Positions 22,990 to 33,777 of a stretch of DNA of 64,000 nucleotides are shown here, piece by piece. Under the pieces are notes generated by a model. It searched no databases, had not been told where the DNA came from, and was given only the letters and a program-made list of their open reading frames with translations. The stretch's first letter is position 1. The number at the start of each line of letters is the position of its first letter. The stretch comes from Achatina immaculata (Eukaryota; Mollusca; Gastropoda; Stylommatophora; Achatinidae), in contig CM019692.1 in assembly GCA_009760885.1 (NCBI GenBank), positions 55,666,964 through 55,730,963 on the forward strand. The letters run 5' to 3'. The position numbers and the translations under genes are program-made.

Positions 22990-23539
22990 AACTAGCTACT
23001 CTTTGTTCTCTGTAAGGTGTGTCACAACTTTCTATCCTTTGGAGAGTTTCTGTTCTAATTTTTACTCCTGTGTGCGTTCCATTCTAAGTCAGTTAGAATT
23101 TCTAACAGAAATTGGGCGTCCATGTCTAGTTGCATTTGCAATCGTTTCCACATCACTCTTGAATCTTGGATATCGCCTGAATATCTATGCACGAGATAAA
23201 CAATTATCCCCATAAACTTGTCGCATCAATTCAACTGTCTCAATGGCACTTTCCGAGTTTTAAACATGATTTAATGTAGCTTTGTGCTCCATGCTGATTA
23301 TGTAACAATGCAACTATGACTAGGTCAATAAAATGGTGGATTTTTTGTCGTCTGCTTATTGGGCGGCGATGAAAGGTTGCTGGATCATAGATGAAGGTTG
23401 CCTCTTTGGATTCCATCCTTTGCTTCATAGATGGCATTTTTGTCTTGGCCATAATAAATTCAGTCTCATTACTTAATTGTCGGACTTTATGCGAGATAAT
23501 TTAACTTTTGAAGTGCAATTGCTATATCTACTCGTAAAT
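22990..23539 (-). mobile_element. Mariner-like relic, copy 1 (5' half)
   Basis: Minus-strand translation gives a degraded mariner transposase N-terminus: QSYIKSCLKLGK near 23,255-23,290, MRQVYGDNCLSRA near 23,190-23,230, then RRYPRFKSDVETIANATRHG and RPIS near 23,105-23,170. This is the DNA-binding part of the protein. A stop replaces a residue in the SRAQIF-like region and the frame shifts upstream. The catalytic half is missing or unrecognisable below 23,100. The sequence 23,111-23,565 is repeated at 24,109-24,563. Confidence 0.72.
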
Positions 23540-23565
23540 CAGAGGTCGGCAAGCTACAGCACGCG
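23540..23565 (+). mobile_element. hAT-type terminus fragment, copy 1
   Basis: The sequence cagaggtcggcaagctacag is identical to the terminus at 24,538 and resembles hAT terminal repeats. Homology to the second copy stops after acgcg at 23,565. Confidence 0.55.
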
Positions 23566-23618
23566 ATGATGGTTGTTAATATACTGAATGTAAAAGTTGT
23601 CTGTCCATATATGTTGTA

Positions 23619-23870
23619 GGTTTGGTTGGCTGAGTGGTTAGGTACATGTTTACTAATCAGGTAGTACCGGGTTCAAATTCAAGCAATGTGAATTTTTTTA
23701 TGTTACTACCATACCAAACGGGCTCCGGGGTCAACTTAACCTCTAAAAATGGGTACAGAGAAATCTGATAAGGTAACTGCGGCCTGGCATGGTACTTACC
23801 ACATCGCAATTTCATATACCGATAATCTTGGAAATACAGAACTAATCGTATCCCCAATATTATTATTTCT
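23619..23870 (+). mobile_element. tRNA-derived SINE inserted in mariner relic
   Basis: The A-box-like ggttggctgagtggttaggt and B-box-like ccgggttcaaattc are present. The body (aatgggtacagagaaatctg, then tggtacttaccacatcgcaa) matches the SINE at 50,177-50,455 along its length. Its right end abuts mariner coding sequence (CRRNNN on the minus strand), so it interrupts or truncates that copy. The exact junctions are uncertain. Confidence 0.75.
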
Positions 23871-24537
23871 GCGACACGTTTTGATAATGTCTTTTGCGTA
23901 CTCAATACGCTGATGATTTTGGTCATCAGACAACGAATGCGCTACAAAACGGCAAGCAACTTTTTTCTTGCCAAAATCTTCCACTAAAATTTTATGAATG
24001 GACTCTCAGTTACCACCAAATGCATCTACCATCATCCTCACAGTCGAGCAACGATCTTCTTGCATCCATTCTCTGACTTTTGCAATAAGTTCCTCATTAC
24101 AAACAGATATTGGGCGTCCATGTCTAGTTGCATGTGCAATCGTTTCCACATCACTTTTGAATCATGAATATTACCTGAATATCTGTGCACGAGATAAATA
24201 ATTATCCCCATAAACGTGTCGCATCAATTCAACTATCTCAATGACACTTTTTCCGAGTTTTAAACAGAATTTAATGTAGTTTTTTGCTCCATGCTGATTA
24301 TGTAACAATGCACCTCTGACTAGGTCAACAAAATGGTGGCTTGTTTGTCGTCTGCTTATCGAGGTGGGGGCCGATGAAAAGTTGCCAGATCATAGATGAA
24401 AGTTTGGGTTCCATGCTTTGCTTCATAGATGGCATTTTTGTCTTGGCCATAATAAACTCAGTCTCATTACTTAATTGTCGGACTTTATGCGAGATCATTT
24501 AACTGTTGAAGTGCAACTGTTATATCTACTCGTAAAT
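23871..24537 (-). mobile_element. Mariner-like relic, copy 2
   Basis: On the minus strand this copy extends further than copy 1. The N-terminal part matches copy 1 at 24,109-24,537. It is followed by SICNEELIAKVREWMQEDR, TVRMMVDAFGGN and, after a stop, KILVEDFGKKKVACRFVAHS with LSDDQNHQRIEYAKDI near 23,890-23,990. This is the mariner order up to just before the first catalytic Asp. There the SINE at 23,619-23,870 interrupts it, and no catalytic core was found beyond. Confidence 0.78.
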
Positions 24538-24816
24538 CAGAGGTCGGCAAGCTACAGCACGCGGGGTGCAGAACACTATTTATATAATTATTACGTAACT
24601 ACTGTTCATAGGTCAATAATATTTTGTTATTATCATTTTCGTGTTCATTTATAGGCCACAAACATGAGTGCATGACCCACAGGCCGTTCACATAGTGAGT
24701 TTCCGACTTATCTGTAGAAAACAAAAAGAAGTTGCTAACCGTTCCTTTCAACAAAACACCCATGGTTATGTCCCGTTCGATTTTCCCGCTTTTGATAAGG
24801 AAGGCTGCCGATCCCT
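24538..24816 (+). mobile_element. Short non-autonomous hAT-like element
   Basis: The left end cagaggtcggcaagc and the right end gctgccgatccctg (24,803-24,816) form imperfect inverted repeats of the hAT 'CAGnGGTCGGCAA' type. The flanks tcgtaaat and gtttaaat share five bases of a possible 8-bp duplication. About 280 bp with no transposase frame makes it a MITE-sized derivative. A 69-codon frame inside (24,732-24,941) runs out of the element and is not meaningful. Confidence 0.6.
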
Positions 24817-25792
24817 GGTTTAAATCATGTTCCCCTGTTACTTCTAACTTAATGAATGAAAACCCACCAAAGCGGATACGGACGTTATTTCCAAGATTTA
24901 CACGTGGGCTTAACTCTTCTTACAGGTACAATGTTTTATAAACGAGCTCCCCTTAGCATATTCAGTATGTTGTAGTCGTTTTTACAGATGCTTTTCTTTT
25001 CGCCTTCGCTCCTCATCATTCTCAGCGCGTGCTTGCCCCATAAGGTAGACATATAAACCTGGGTTTTCAATATAATCCTCATCTACCTGGAGTAAAAAAT
25101 GTCATTTCTTAACTTACGTAAATCAGTGTATTTTCACTGAAAGTAAACAAACTCTTAGAGACGGGCCACCACATCAACAGATGTGATTCACTGAATTGTT
25201 GGTATTACAGCTAAACTAGGGTTAAGAAAAAACTAGTACTCCTGTGGCCTATCACGTGACAATGATTCCCGCGGATCCCCAGTTTATGCTGAAAAAGGTG
25301 TTTTTTTTATAACTCCGGAGCTTTACTGGTTGAGAAGCCCTGAAGTCTGTCACAGACAGACTCCCTACCGCATGGTATAATGATGGGTCTGCTACAAGTG
25401 GCAGTTGGAAAACCCATTCTCTTAATCTCCTTTTTCTAAAGAGCAGGAAATGGGAAATGGAACTTTTCCTTTCCATGACGCAGTTCACGCTTACTGTAGA
25501 TAGTAAGTAGGTTACGGGAACTCAGTGTATTAATCCGCCATTTCGCTTCGGATAAAAATAACAAAGATGTCTTCTGCTATTCTGAAGAAAATAAAACCCA
25601 GCCTCGTTTGTTTTTGCTACTTAATATAGATCTGAGGAGAAGTGGCGTTTCAGATTAGATGCTTACAGTTTCAGTGCAAAGAGCCTTAATCTTAACTGCG
25701 CATGCTCAGTATGAAACAAGGAAATGAGATCAAGAAAGAGAGATAAACAGTGCAGTAAGAGAAGCAAATAAGTTTAGTATTATAAAAAAAAC
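24817..25792. other. Unassigned stretch
   Basis: A 78-codon minus frame at 25,252-25,488 is not recognised. No repeats were noted until the stem-loop at 25,793. Confidence 0.35.
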
Positions 25793-25842
25793 GTGTAGCT
25801 ACTTAAACCAGTAACACCAGATACTGGTTTAAGTAACTACAC
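25793..25842. repeat. Stem-loop at the 5' edge of a family A LINE
   Basis: A 21-bp stem (gtgtagctacttaaaccagt and its partner at 25,822-25,842) has one mismatch and an 8-base loop, with A-runs on both sides. The loop and its edges (aacaccagatactg) match the LINE sequence that starts about 50 bp downstream. Confidence 0.85.
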
Positions 25843-25858
25843 TTTAAAAAAAAATACT

Positions 25859-27397
25859 AAACACCCGATACTGAAAACTGCGATGGACCACCAATACTTG
25901 AAGATGAAATCATAGATGCCATCAAACACATGAAGAAAGGAAAAGCGACTGGGCATGATAGTATAACAATAGAAAAAATAGAGGTGCTAGAGGAGATAGG
26001 AATAAAAATAATAACCAAATTACTGAATGAGATTTACAAAAGTTGTTATATTCAAAGTGACTTGTTTAATTCCACGTTTATAGCACTACCAAAGAAACCA
26101 GGTGCAAAGGAATGTGATTAACACCGGACTATCAGCCTCTCATGTCACATAACGAAGCTACTTCTGAGAATCATTATGAGAAGAACAAGGAAAAGGATAA
26201 AAATGGAAATAGCAGATGAACAGTTTGGATTTGTTGAAGGAAAGGGAATACACAATGCCATTTATGCTTTACGAACACTAACAGAAAGGGCCTTAGAAGT
26301 ACAGAAAGATCTCTGCTTATGCTTCATTGATTACACCAAGGCATTCGACAAGGTGAGACATAATGAAATTATTAAAATGCTTGAAGACATCAATATAGAC
26401 GGCAAAGACCTGAGGATTGTAAAACATCTATACTAGCAGCAAGAAGCAGTGATTCTAGGTGAAAATAGAACTGGAAAATATCAACCGATAAAACAAGGGG
26501 TGCGACAAGGATGTGTACTGTCTCCAGACCTTTTTTCCCTGTACAGCGAGAATATTCTAAGAACGATCATCACAGAACCAGGCATCAAAATTGGAGGATA
26601 CAATATTAACAACCTTCGGTATGCTGACGACACAGTACTGATAGCTGAGAACCAACAAGACCTGCAGAATCTCTTGCATAAAGTCGCCAAAGAAAGTGAA
26701 CAGAAAGGCCTTACTTTGAACATCAAAAAGACAGAGACTATGGTTATATCTGAGAAACAGAATCCACCAGCATGCAGTATTAAATTAAATGGAACTATTC
26801 TAAAGCAGGTGCAGAAATTCAAATACCTTGGAGTAGTAATAACTTCAGATGGGAAATGCACAACAGAAATTCGGGACAGAGTAGGCCAAGCAAAGACTGC
26901 ATTTCAGAGAATGAGAAACATATTAGCTAACACATCTTTATCAATGAATGTTAGAAAACGAGTCCTAAAATGTTATATTGAACCTATCTTGTTATATGGA
27001 AGTGAATCATGGACAATAGACAAGTCTGCACAAAAATCATTGGAAGCAGCAGAAATGTGGTTTATTAGAAGAATGTTGCGAATCCCCTGGACAGCAAAAA
27101 TAACTAATGAAGAATGTATGAGAAGAGCTGGAGAGACAAAAAATCTTGTCAAAAAGATAAGAGAGAGACAATGTACTTTCATAGGACATGCAATGAGAAG
27201 AGGGGCATTGAAAATATTATAACAACAGGAAAAATAGAAGGAAGAAGATCAAGAGGAAGACCAAGAGAAATTATACTGGATAGTCTGACGGGATAGTGTG
27301 ATAGGAGATCACCAACTGAGCTGATGGCCTGCATGAAGGATTGGGTACTCTGGAGAAGCATAACAGCCAACGCCAGGCGACACAGCACCCGATGATG
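25859..27397 (+). mobile_element. LINE family A, 5'-truncated copy
   Basis: The copy starts at [14 protein letters not shown], about residue 398 of the intact ORF at 54,948-57,665, and runs through the whole [20 protein letters not shown] and [11 protein letters not shown] lead to the catalytic [12 protein letters not shown] motif near 26,610-26,645 and the C-terminal FIGHAMRRG and [10 protein letters not shown] blocks. Breaks relative to the intact copy are a TAA near 26,119, a TAG replacing Trp near 26,434, a one-base deletion near 27,202 and a TAG replacing Trp near 27,294. It ends in gatgatgacgatgatga, a decayed (ATG)n tail. The endonuclease is absent. Confidence 0.93.
26449..27222 (+). 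pseudogene. Reverse transcriptase fragment (family A)
   Basis: This 257-codon open frame contains the RQGCVLSP motif, the RYADD active site and the C-terminal domain up to the frameshift after FIGHAMRRG. The ATG is internal to the ancestral protein, just after a TAG. The fingers and the motif A Asp (FIDYTKAFD) lie upstream in the 26,176-26,436 frame. Together the frames are a decayed single gene and cannot give a complete RT. Confidence 0.9.
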
Positions 27398-28110
27398 ACG
27401 ATGATGACTTAAACCAGGTAACAAGAGTAAGCAAGCGTTATTAAGAGCAGCTTTGTGTACAACGATAAACAAAGAAAGTTCTCATTGAAATCAAGAGCCG
27501 CTCAGTTACATCCTCTCAGACTTGATCCCTTTTCATCAATAAACCGCCGCTTTCAGTGACTATAAACGACAACACAGAACAAACCGCGGCACATACGCGC
27601 ACATACGCCATCAGATCTACTTACATATACTCATCTACACCAGTGTGTGCGTGTGTTTTAAAGTATCTTTACACGAAGAAACAGATTCACGTCAGGCCAA
27701 AACAATGGACTATTACAGGTGAACAAACACATTACTTCAGGTAAATAGAGAGCGTAAGACTCCAATAACCTAACTTGAACACCAGATTTCAAATGGCCTA
27801 CATTCTTGGCACTCATCGCCATTTTCTTTTCTTCCAGAGTGTTACATGTATAAATATGTATATTTTACCTGCAGCTTACCGAACTTTACAAAAATAGTTG
27901 TTGTTTTTTTTTTTTTGGTAAAGAGTGGGTGTAGAACTACTCACATAATCTGAAAAACGCAGAGATCAAAGTGTTAAAATAATAAAGAACCTCTAGCAAT
28001 TTTTAGACCTGCAGCCGTGTTATTCATGGAATTTTAACTTGAAAATTGGAACACTTTACTTGTGATCTTTCTAAAATCTTCTAACAGTATTTCAAAAACT
28101 AACAGTCAGA
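27398..28110. other. Unassigned stretch
   Basis: A 62-codon plus frame lies at 27,556-27,744 and poly-T runs near 27,900. Nothing was recognised. Confidence 0.35.
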
Positions 28111-28318
28111 TGCTGTGGTAGTACAGTGGTTAGTGTACTCGCCTGCTCGTCACAAGTTCCCTGATTCTATTTTGTATTCGGGCGGAATTTTTTTTCGGGC
28201 TTAAAAAAAAAAATTACTTAGGGAGTCGCTAGAAAAACGAAGGCGTTGAGAACGAGTGTTGACATCCCTGCTTGAAATGATGTAGTGGCCTGGAAGTTTT
28301 AAGGTAGTAACACTTCAC
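28111..28318 (+). mobile_element. tRNA-derived SINE
   Basis: The copy belongs to the same family as the minus-strand element at 13,651-13,875. It has the A box tggtagtacagtggttagtg, a decayed B box (gttccctgattct) and the shared 3' end gtagtggcctggaag through cacttcac. Poly-A and poly-T slippage in the middle marks it as older. Confidence 0.8.
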
Positions 28319-28394
28319 AACCCTGCGTCATGCGTACGTCACGGAACATACATTAATAGTCATGGGAATATTTTTCTTTTACATATGTTACAGA

Positions 28395-28855
28395 GAACCA
28401 AACTAAGACTGTTCACTTCAAAATCCACCCTCATTTATGCATGCGAAAGCTGGAAAACAACTAAAGAAACAGGCAAGAACCTAGACTATTTTGAAAACAA
28501 ATGCCTAAGGAAATTTCTCGATATAAATTAGAACGAATTCAAGAGCATGACTGAACAACAACCAGTCTTACCGAGAGATCAGGAAAAGGAGTTGGACATA
28601 TGTCGGTCAAGTTGATGAGAAGAAACACTCAGAGAATCACAAAACAAGCGATTAAGTGGAACCCAACAGGCCGAAGAAAAAGAGGTCAGCCACGTGAACT
28701 CTAAAGAGGACAGTATTAAGAGAGGCCAGTTTAGTAGGCATAAAATCTCTTTAAAAGGTTGAAAAGCTGGCCTTAAACAGGAAAGCTTGAGAAACTACCT
28801 TGCGAGCTCTCTGTGACGTTTAACTGCACAGGAAAGATGTAAGATATAAGAAAAC
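28395..28855 (+). mobile_element. LINE family B relic, 3' end
   Basis: The sequence matches family B from the KLRLF block onward: accaaactaagactgttcac, YACESWKTTKE-type sequence near 28,430-28,470, the MTEQQPV region near 28,550, and a final gtgacgtttaactgcac. It ends in agatgtaagatataag, the family tail. Multiple frameshifts and a missing segment near 28,520 make it a dead, older copy. Confidence 0.85.
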
Positions 28856-29514
28856 AGAGAACACCGCACAGTATCTTTATAGAATAGGACCAGCACTAAG
28901 GGCATCTTAGGATAACTAGATGTGGGTGAGTAGTGGCTCTCAAACTCCATTAAGAAAAGAAACTTACTCTTCTTTGGGTATATTAAACATCTTTGGGTAT
29001 ATTAAAAGACCTCATTTGATTAAGAAGAGCAATAGCACGAAGTATTGTTCATGACAAATGAGACAGAATGGTGGATAAGGAGACAATAGAACCAGGACAT
29101 CACTGACATTCTTAAGGCCAGACGAATGAATATTACTATTTAAAAAAATCCCCTGACGCTTTATAGCTTCTGCTCACTACAGCTAATATTAGCGTAAGCC
29201 TGCTCCGTTTAGGCAACAGGTACACGCGTATTGTCCCAGTATCACAGCCTTCTCCCTTTAAGGAACCGCTCAGCTCTTGTGACTGTGCGTTCACGAGAAA
29301 GAGGTTCCGGATCGTAAGCAGGTGAAAACAGGGGAGAGAATCATTTATGACTAACGAATAGTTTTTTTTTTATCTCCGTCATGTGAGAAGAAAGAAAGAA
29401 TTCCTTTTAGTGAATTGGTTTACTGTGTCTGTGTTAGACATAGTATGATGGATTTCGAGAGGACTTGTGCTTGTATGTGTAGCTGACGCATGTTTTTAAT
29501 AAAGTATGCCAAAA
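28856..29514. other. Unassigned spacer
   Basis: A 20-bp direct repeat of ctttgggtatattaaa lies at 28,973-29,008. Nothing else was recognised. Confidence 0.4.
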
Positions 29515-31654
29515 CTCTGACTGCAATAGTGACCATGATCCACTCTGTGGAAAAGTTAGAATAAAACTAAAGAAAGCAGGCAGAAAAGTGAGAAACATCA
29601 AACTGAATACAGAACTTCTTAAAAATGACCAAGAACTGCGAGAACAATACAAAGTTATTATAACAAATAGATACAATGCAATAGCAAAGATAAATAGTAT
29701 AGATGAACAATGGGAAATGTTAAGAGATTCTATCCACCAAACTGTTAAAGAGATAATACCACCAAAAAAGAAGCCCCTAAAAATAAATGGATGACAGACG
29801 ACATCTTAGGACTGATGGACAAGAGGAGGAGGAGTAGAAATAACGAGGAAAAATATAGCAAGTTAAATAAAGAAATAAGACGCAAATGCAGAGAAGCAAA
29901 AGAAGTGTGGTTAAATGAGCAGTGCAGACAGATAGAGGACTCTCATATTAAAGAAAGCAAAAACATGCACAAACGAATTAGTGAACTCACAGGCAAGAAA
30001 ACAAAATATACCACAGGATGCCTGAAATCGAAACAAGGTAAAATGTTAATGTGAAAAGAAGACATTGTGAACAGGTGGACAGAGTATATCGGTGAGCTAT
30101 ATGGAGGAGAATGACCAGAATTAACACCAGATACTGAAAACTGTGATGGACCACCAATACTTGAAGATGAAATCATAGATGCCATCAAACACATGAAGAA
30201 AGGAAAAGCGACTGGGCATGATAATATAACAATAGAAGAGGCACTAGAGGAGACAGGAATAAAAATAATAACCAAGTTACTGAATGACATTTACAATAGT
30301 GGTTATATTCCCAGTGACCTGATTAAATCCACGTTTATAGCACTACCAAAGAAACCAGGTGCAAAGGAATGTGACGACCACCGGACTATCAGCCTCTCAT
30401 GTCAAATAACGAAGCTACTTCTGAGAATAATTATGAGAAGAACAAGGGAAAAGATAAAAATGGAAATAGCAGATGAACAGTTTGGATTTGTTGAAGGAAA
30501 GGGAACACACAATGCTATTTATGCTTTACGAACACTAACAGAAAGAGATTTAGAAGTACAGAAAGATCTCTACTTATGCTTCATTGATTACACCAAGGCA
30601 TTTGACAAGGTGAAACAATGAAATTATTAAAATGCTTGAAGACATCAATATAGACGGCAAATAACTGAGGATTGTAAAACATCTATACTGGCAGCAAGAA
30701 GCAGCAGTTCAAGTTGAAAATAGAATTGGAAAATATCAACCTATAAAGCAATGGGTGCGACAAGGATGTGTACTATCTCCAGACCTTTTGTCTCTGTATA
30801 GTGAGAATATTCTAAGAACAATCATCACAGAACCAGGCATCAAAATTGGAGGATACAATATTAACAACCTTCGGTATGCAGACGACACAGTACTGATAGC
30901 TGAGAACCAACACGACCTGCAAAATCTTTTGGATAAAGTCGCCAAAGAAAGTGAACAGAAAGGCCTTACTCTGAACATCAAAAAGACAGAGACTATGGTT
31001 ATATCTGTGAAACAGAATCCACCAGCATGCAGTATTAAATTAAACGGAAATATTCTAAAGCAGGTGCAGAAATTCAAATACCTTGGAGTAGTAATAACTT
31101 CAGATGGGAAATGCAGAACAGAAATTAGGAACAGAATAGGCCAAGCAAAGACTGCATTTCAGAGAATGAGAAACATATTAGCTAACACATCTTTATCAAT
31201 GAATGTTAGAAAACGAGTCCTAAAATACTATATTAAACCTATCTTGTTATATGGAAGTGAATCATGGACAATAGGCAAGTCTGCACAAAAATCATTGGAA
31301 GCAGCAGAAATGTGGTTTATTAGAAGAATGTTGCGAATCCCGTGGACAGCAAAAATAACTAATGAAGAATGTATGAGAAGAGCTGGAGAGACAAAAAATC
31401 TTGTCAAAAAGATAAGAGAGAGACAATGTACTTTCATAGGACATGCAATGAGAAGAGGGGGCATTGAAAATATTATAACAACAGGAAAAATAGAAAGAAA
31501 AAGATCAAGAGGAAGACCAAGAGAAATGACACTGGACAGTCTGACGGGATGGTGTGATAGGAGATCACCAACTGAACTGATGGCCTGCATGAAGGATCGT
31601 GTACTCTGGAGAAGCATAATAGCCAACGCCAGTCGGCACTGCACATGATGATGA
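29515..31654 (+). mobile_element. LINE family A, long 5'-truncated copy
   Basis: The copy begins inside the endonuclease at [12 protein letters not shown] (residue 197 of the intact ORF), so only the last endonuclease motif is kept. It continues through the linker ([18 protein letters not shown]), the RT fingers, [11 protein letters not shown], the RYADDTVLI active site near 30,875-30,905, and the full C-terminus to 31,648. It ends in gcacatgatgatgatgatg, the family tail. Breaks are a frameshift near 29,770, a TGA near 30,052, a TGA near 30,110, a frameshift near 30,615 and a TAA near 30,662. The last 297 codons are open. It is closely related to the copies at 25,859 and 54,935. Confidence 0.94.
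30755..31648 (+). pseudogene. Reverse transcriptase C-terminal half (family A)
   Basis: This 297-codon open frame starts at an internal Met created in the MRQGCVLSP context and reaches the natural C-terminus (SRHCT). It contains RYADD and the conserved [20 protein letters not shown] block. The upstream half is broken, so the RT lacks its fingers and motif A in one frame. Confidence 0.88.
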
Positions 31655-32193
31655 TGATGCCAAAACTCAACTTTAAACTATAAATCCCTGGTCTCTATTG
31701 CTATAAACAACAGAGCGACTGTTGCTGATTTTATCGGCGTGACTCTGATAGGTAAGAAATGGGTGGAAGAGACAGTCTGGAACCCATACCTTCTCCTCCT
31801 GAGCCCCACTGAACAACCCCACTCCATGAAATAGTTCGGACAGCCTCCACCACTGGGTTCTTGCAACAATATCAACCTCTCGCCTGAAATCCTCTGCTCG
31901 ACAGAGACCACAGTTTGACAACCTTTGATATTCTATTTCAGATGAACCAAGATAAGATGATTTTCACCCTGTCGCGTACGTTACAAAACCTTCCCAACCG
32001 CTTACACGTTTTTCATGACGTTTCTGCGTTCTAGATCTATTCTATAATTAACTGCCTCGGAAACGCAAATTCGTGATTCGAGAAAAGATTCGAATGAGTA
32101 AAGAAATCAATTCTCAGCCTATATGAAACTTGATCCGAAGTTAGCTAATCAGAATTCAGAAAAGTTGCAACAAAAATATTTACAGGTGTTTAT
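31655..32193. other. Unassigned stretch
   Basis: Overlapping minus frames at 31,673-31,921 are not recognised. No repeat was seen. Confidence 0.35.
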
Positions 32194-32400
32194 CTATATA
32201 TAAATAAATGAAATACTTCTTCATAATTTAACCCAAAAAAATGATAATCGTGAAAAAGTCTGTCAAAACATGCTTAAACTGTGTCATCATATTCTCAGAC
32301 TCGTATATATATACACGTATATGCATGTTTTGACAGACTTTTTCACGATTATCATTTTTTTGGGTTAAATTATGAAGAAGTATTTCATTTATTTATATAG
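32194..32400. repeat. Long near-perfect inverted repeat (78-bp arms)
   Basis: The left arm is 32,194-32,273 and the right arm 32,323-32,400. They are exact reverse complements except for one extra ta near the outer end of the left arm. The loop of 49 bases contains a TA-rich palindrome (cgtatatatatacacg). The arms include ttaacccaaaaaaatgat and its complement. A transcript in either direction would fold into a long hairpin. No transposon terminus or coding frame was recognised. The perfect pairing implies a recent origin or correction between the arms. Confidence 0.97.
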
Positions 32401-33777
32401 CAGATATTTAAACTCAAGTAAGGATTGGAAAAATGCGAAAATATCAAAGGTGAAATGGCATCACATGTGTACTGTAATGATGATATCACAGTAAACATAA
32501 GAGCTATAAATAACACGCGATCTAAATTTTTCCAGACATTTACAAATCATTTCAAAACATACGGAAAGCACAGCATGCAACATAATACGATCTTTCATGA
32601 AAAAAAGTTATAAACAGATAAGGGAAAGATGTGTGCTCGTATATCAATGAGAAGAAACAGAAATAGTTTTTTTTAACCAATGCTTTTAAAGCATTAATAC
32701 TTTTCTGAGCTGTAAAACGGCCGTGAAGATTGACTGGCTCACAGATTTTGGTAGTCAGAGTGTTAAATAAGGCCCTCTGATGTCTTCTAATTTCCGTCCG
32801 TACCTTCACAGATATGACCAGTGAAGATTAACAGTATTACATCCACGCACGAGCAAATAACGTATAGAAAGCATTTGATTGGCCAGTCGGTCTCTTTGGC
32901 CAGATACGTTCGGCCACGATTAGTGAATTTATAAGATTTGGCATGCAGTGGGTAGCTGACGGTTTGGGGAGCCGAAAGAGAAGCTCAAAGACGACTGGAA
33001 TATTATAGAAAAAATTTCAGAACTTCCATGGTAATTAAAAACTAAAAAAAAATTAAGTAAACAATCCGATCATCAGGATTAAGTTATCTCACCGTGTTCA
33101 ATACATTTTTATTGCTACCGCTTAATCAGTGCGTGAAAAACTAAATCCTAAACTTCTATTTGTTCTTGTGAATCAAATCATAGACGGCCTAACGAGATGA
33201 TAAGTAAATGTGATTCGTCTATCACTTTATCTTGAACGTTTTACAGGCCGTTAGTACTATCATGAAATATAGTAACTTCAGTCCTTGAAAATACGGGTTT
33301 GTTTAGAGTTTTGGTTTTATGAGTTTTAACACGTTCACTCCAGAAAAACTCTGGCTCTATTGGCAGACAGTGCACGTCTATGCGTATCAGTGCTCATACC
33401 GATTTTTGGCAAAGTCTAAATAAAATGGAAAGTAACACACTTCTAAACCAGTCCATAATTTTTATATTATAGCTCAACTTCTTTCCCAGTGTCTTTCTAC
33501 CAAAAATTCTCATCGAAAGTTATTCTCGCAAAGCACGGGAAAGTAATTCAGGAGAGAAAGAATTAAACCTTTCTGTGCTGTACTTTGGTAAGTAGTGTTG
33601 TACCCCTCAAGGGATCTTGCCTCAAGAGGCTGGTCTTAATGATTCCCTACGGGTTGACAAACATTATGGGAATTTTAGTCTTAAAACACTATGAACAGTT
33701 TCATCTTAAAAGTATTACGCTTAAAATTGCGACAACTTTAGTTTTTAGAAACAAAGCGCAAATTTCATTGTGCCCAT
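32401..33777. other. Unassigned stretch
   Basis: Short frames only (32,425-32,613 plus and 32,552-32,809 minus). No recognisable gene was seen. Confidence 0.35.
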
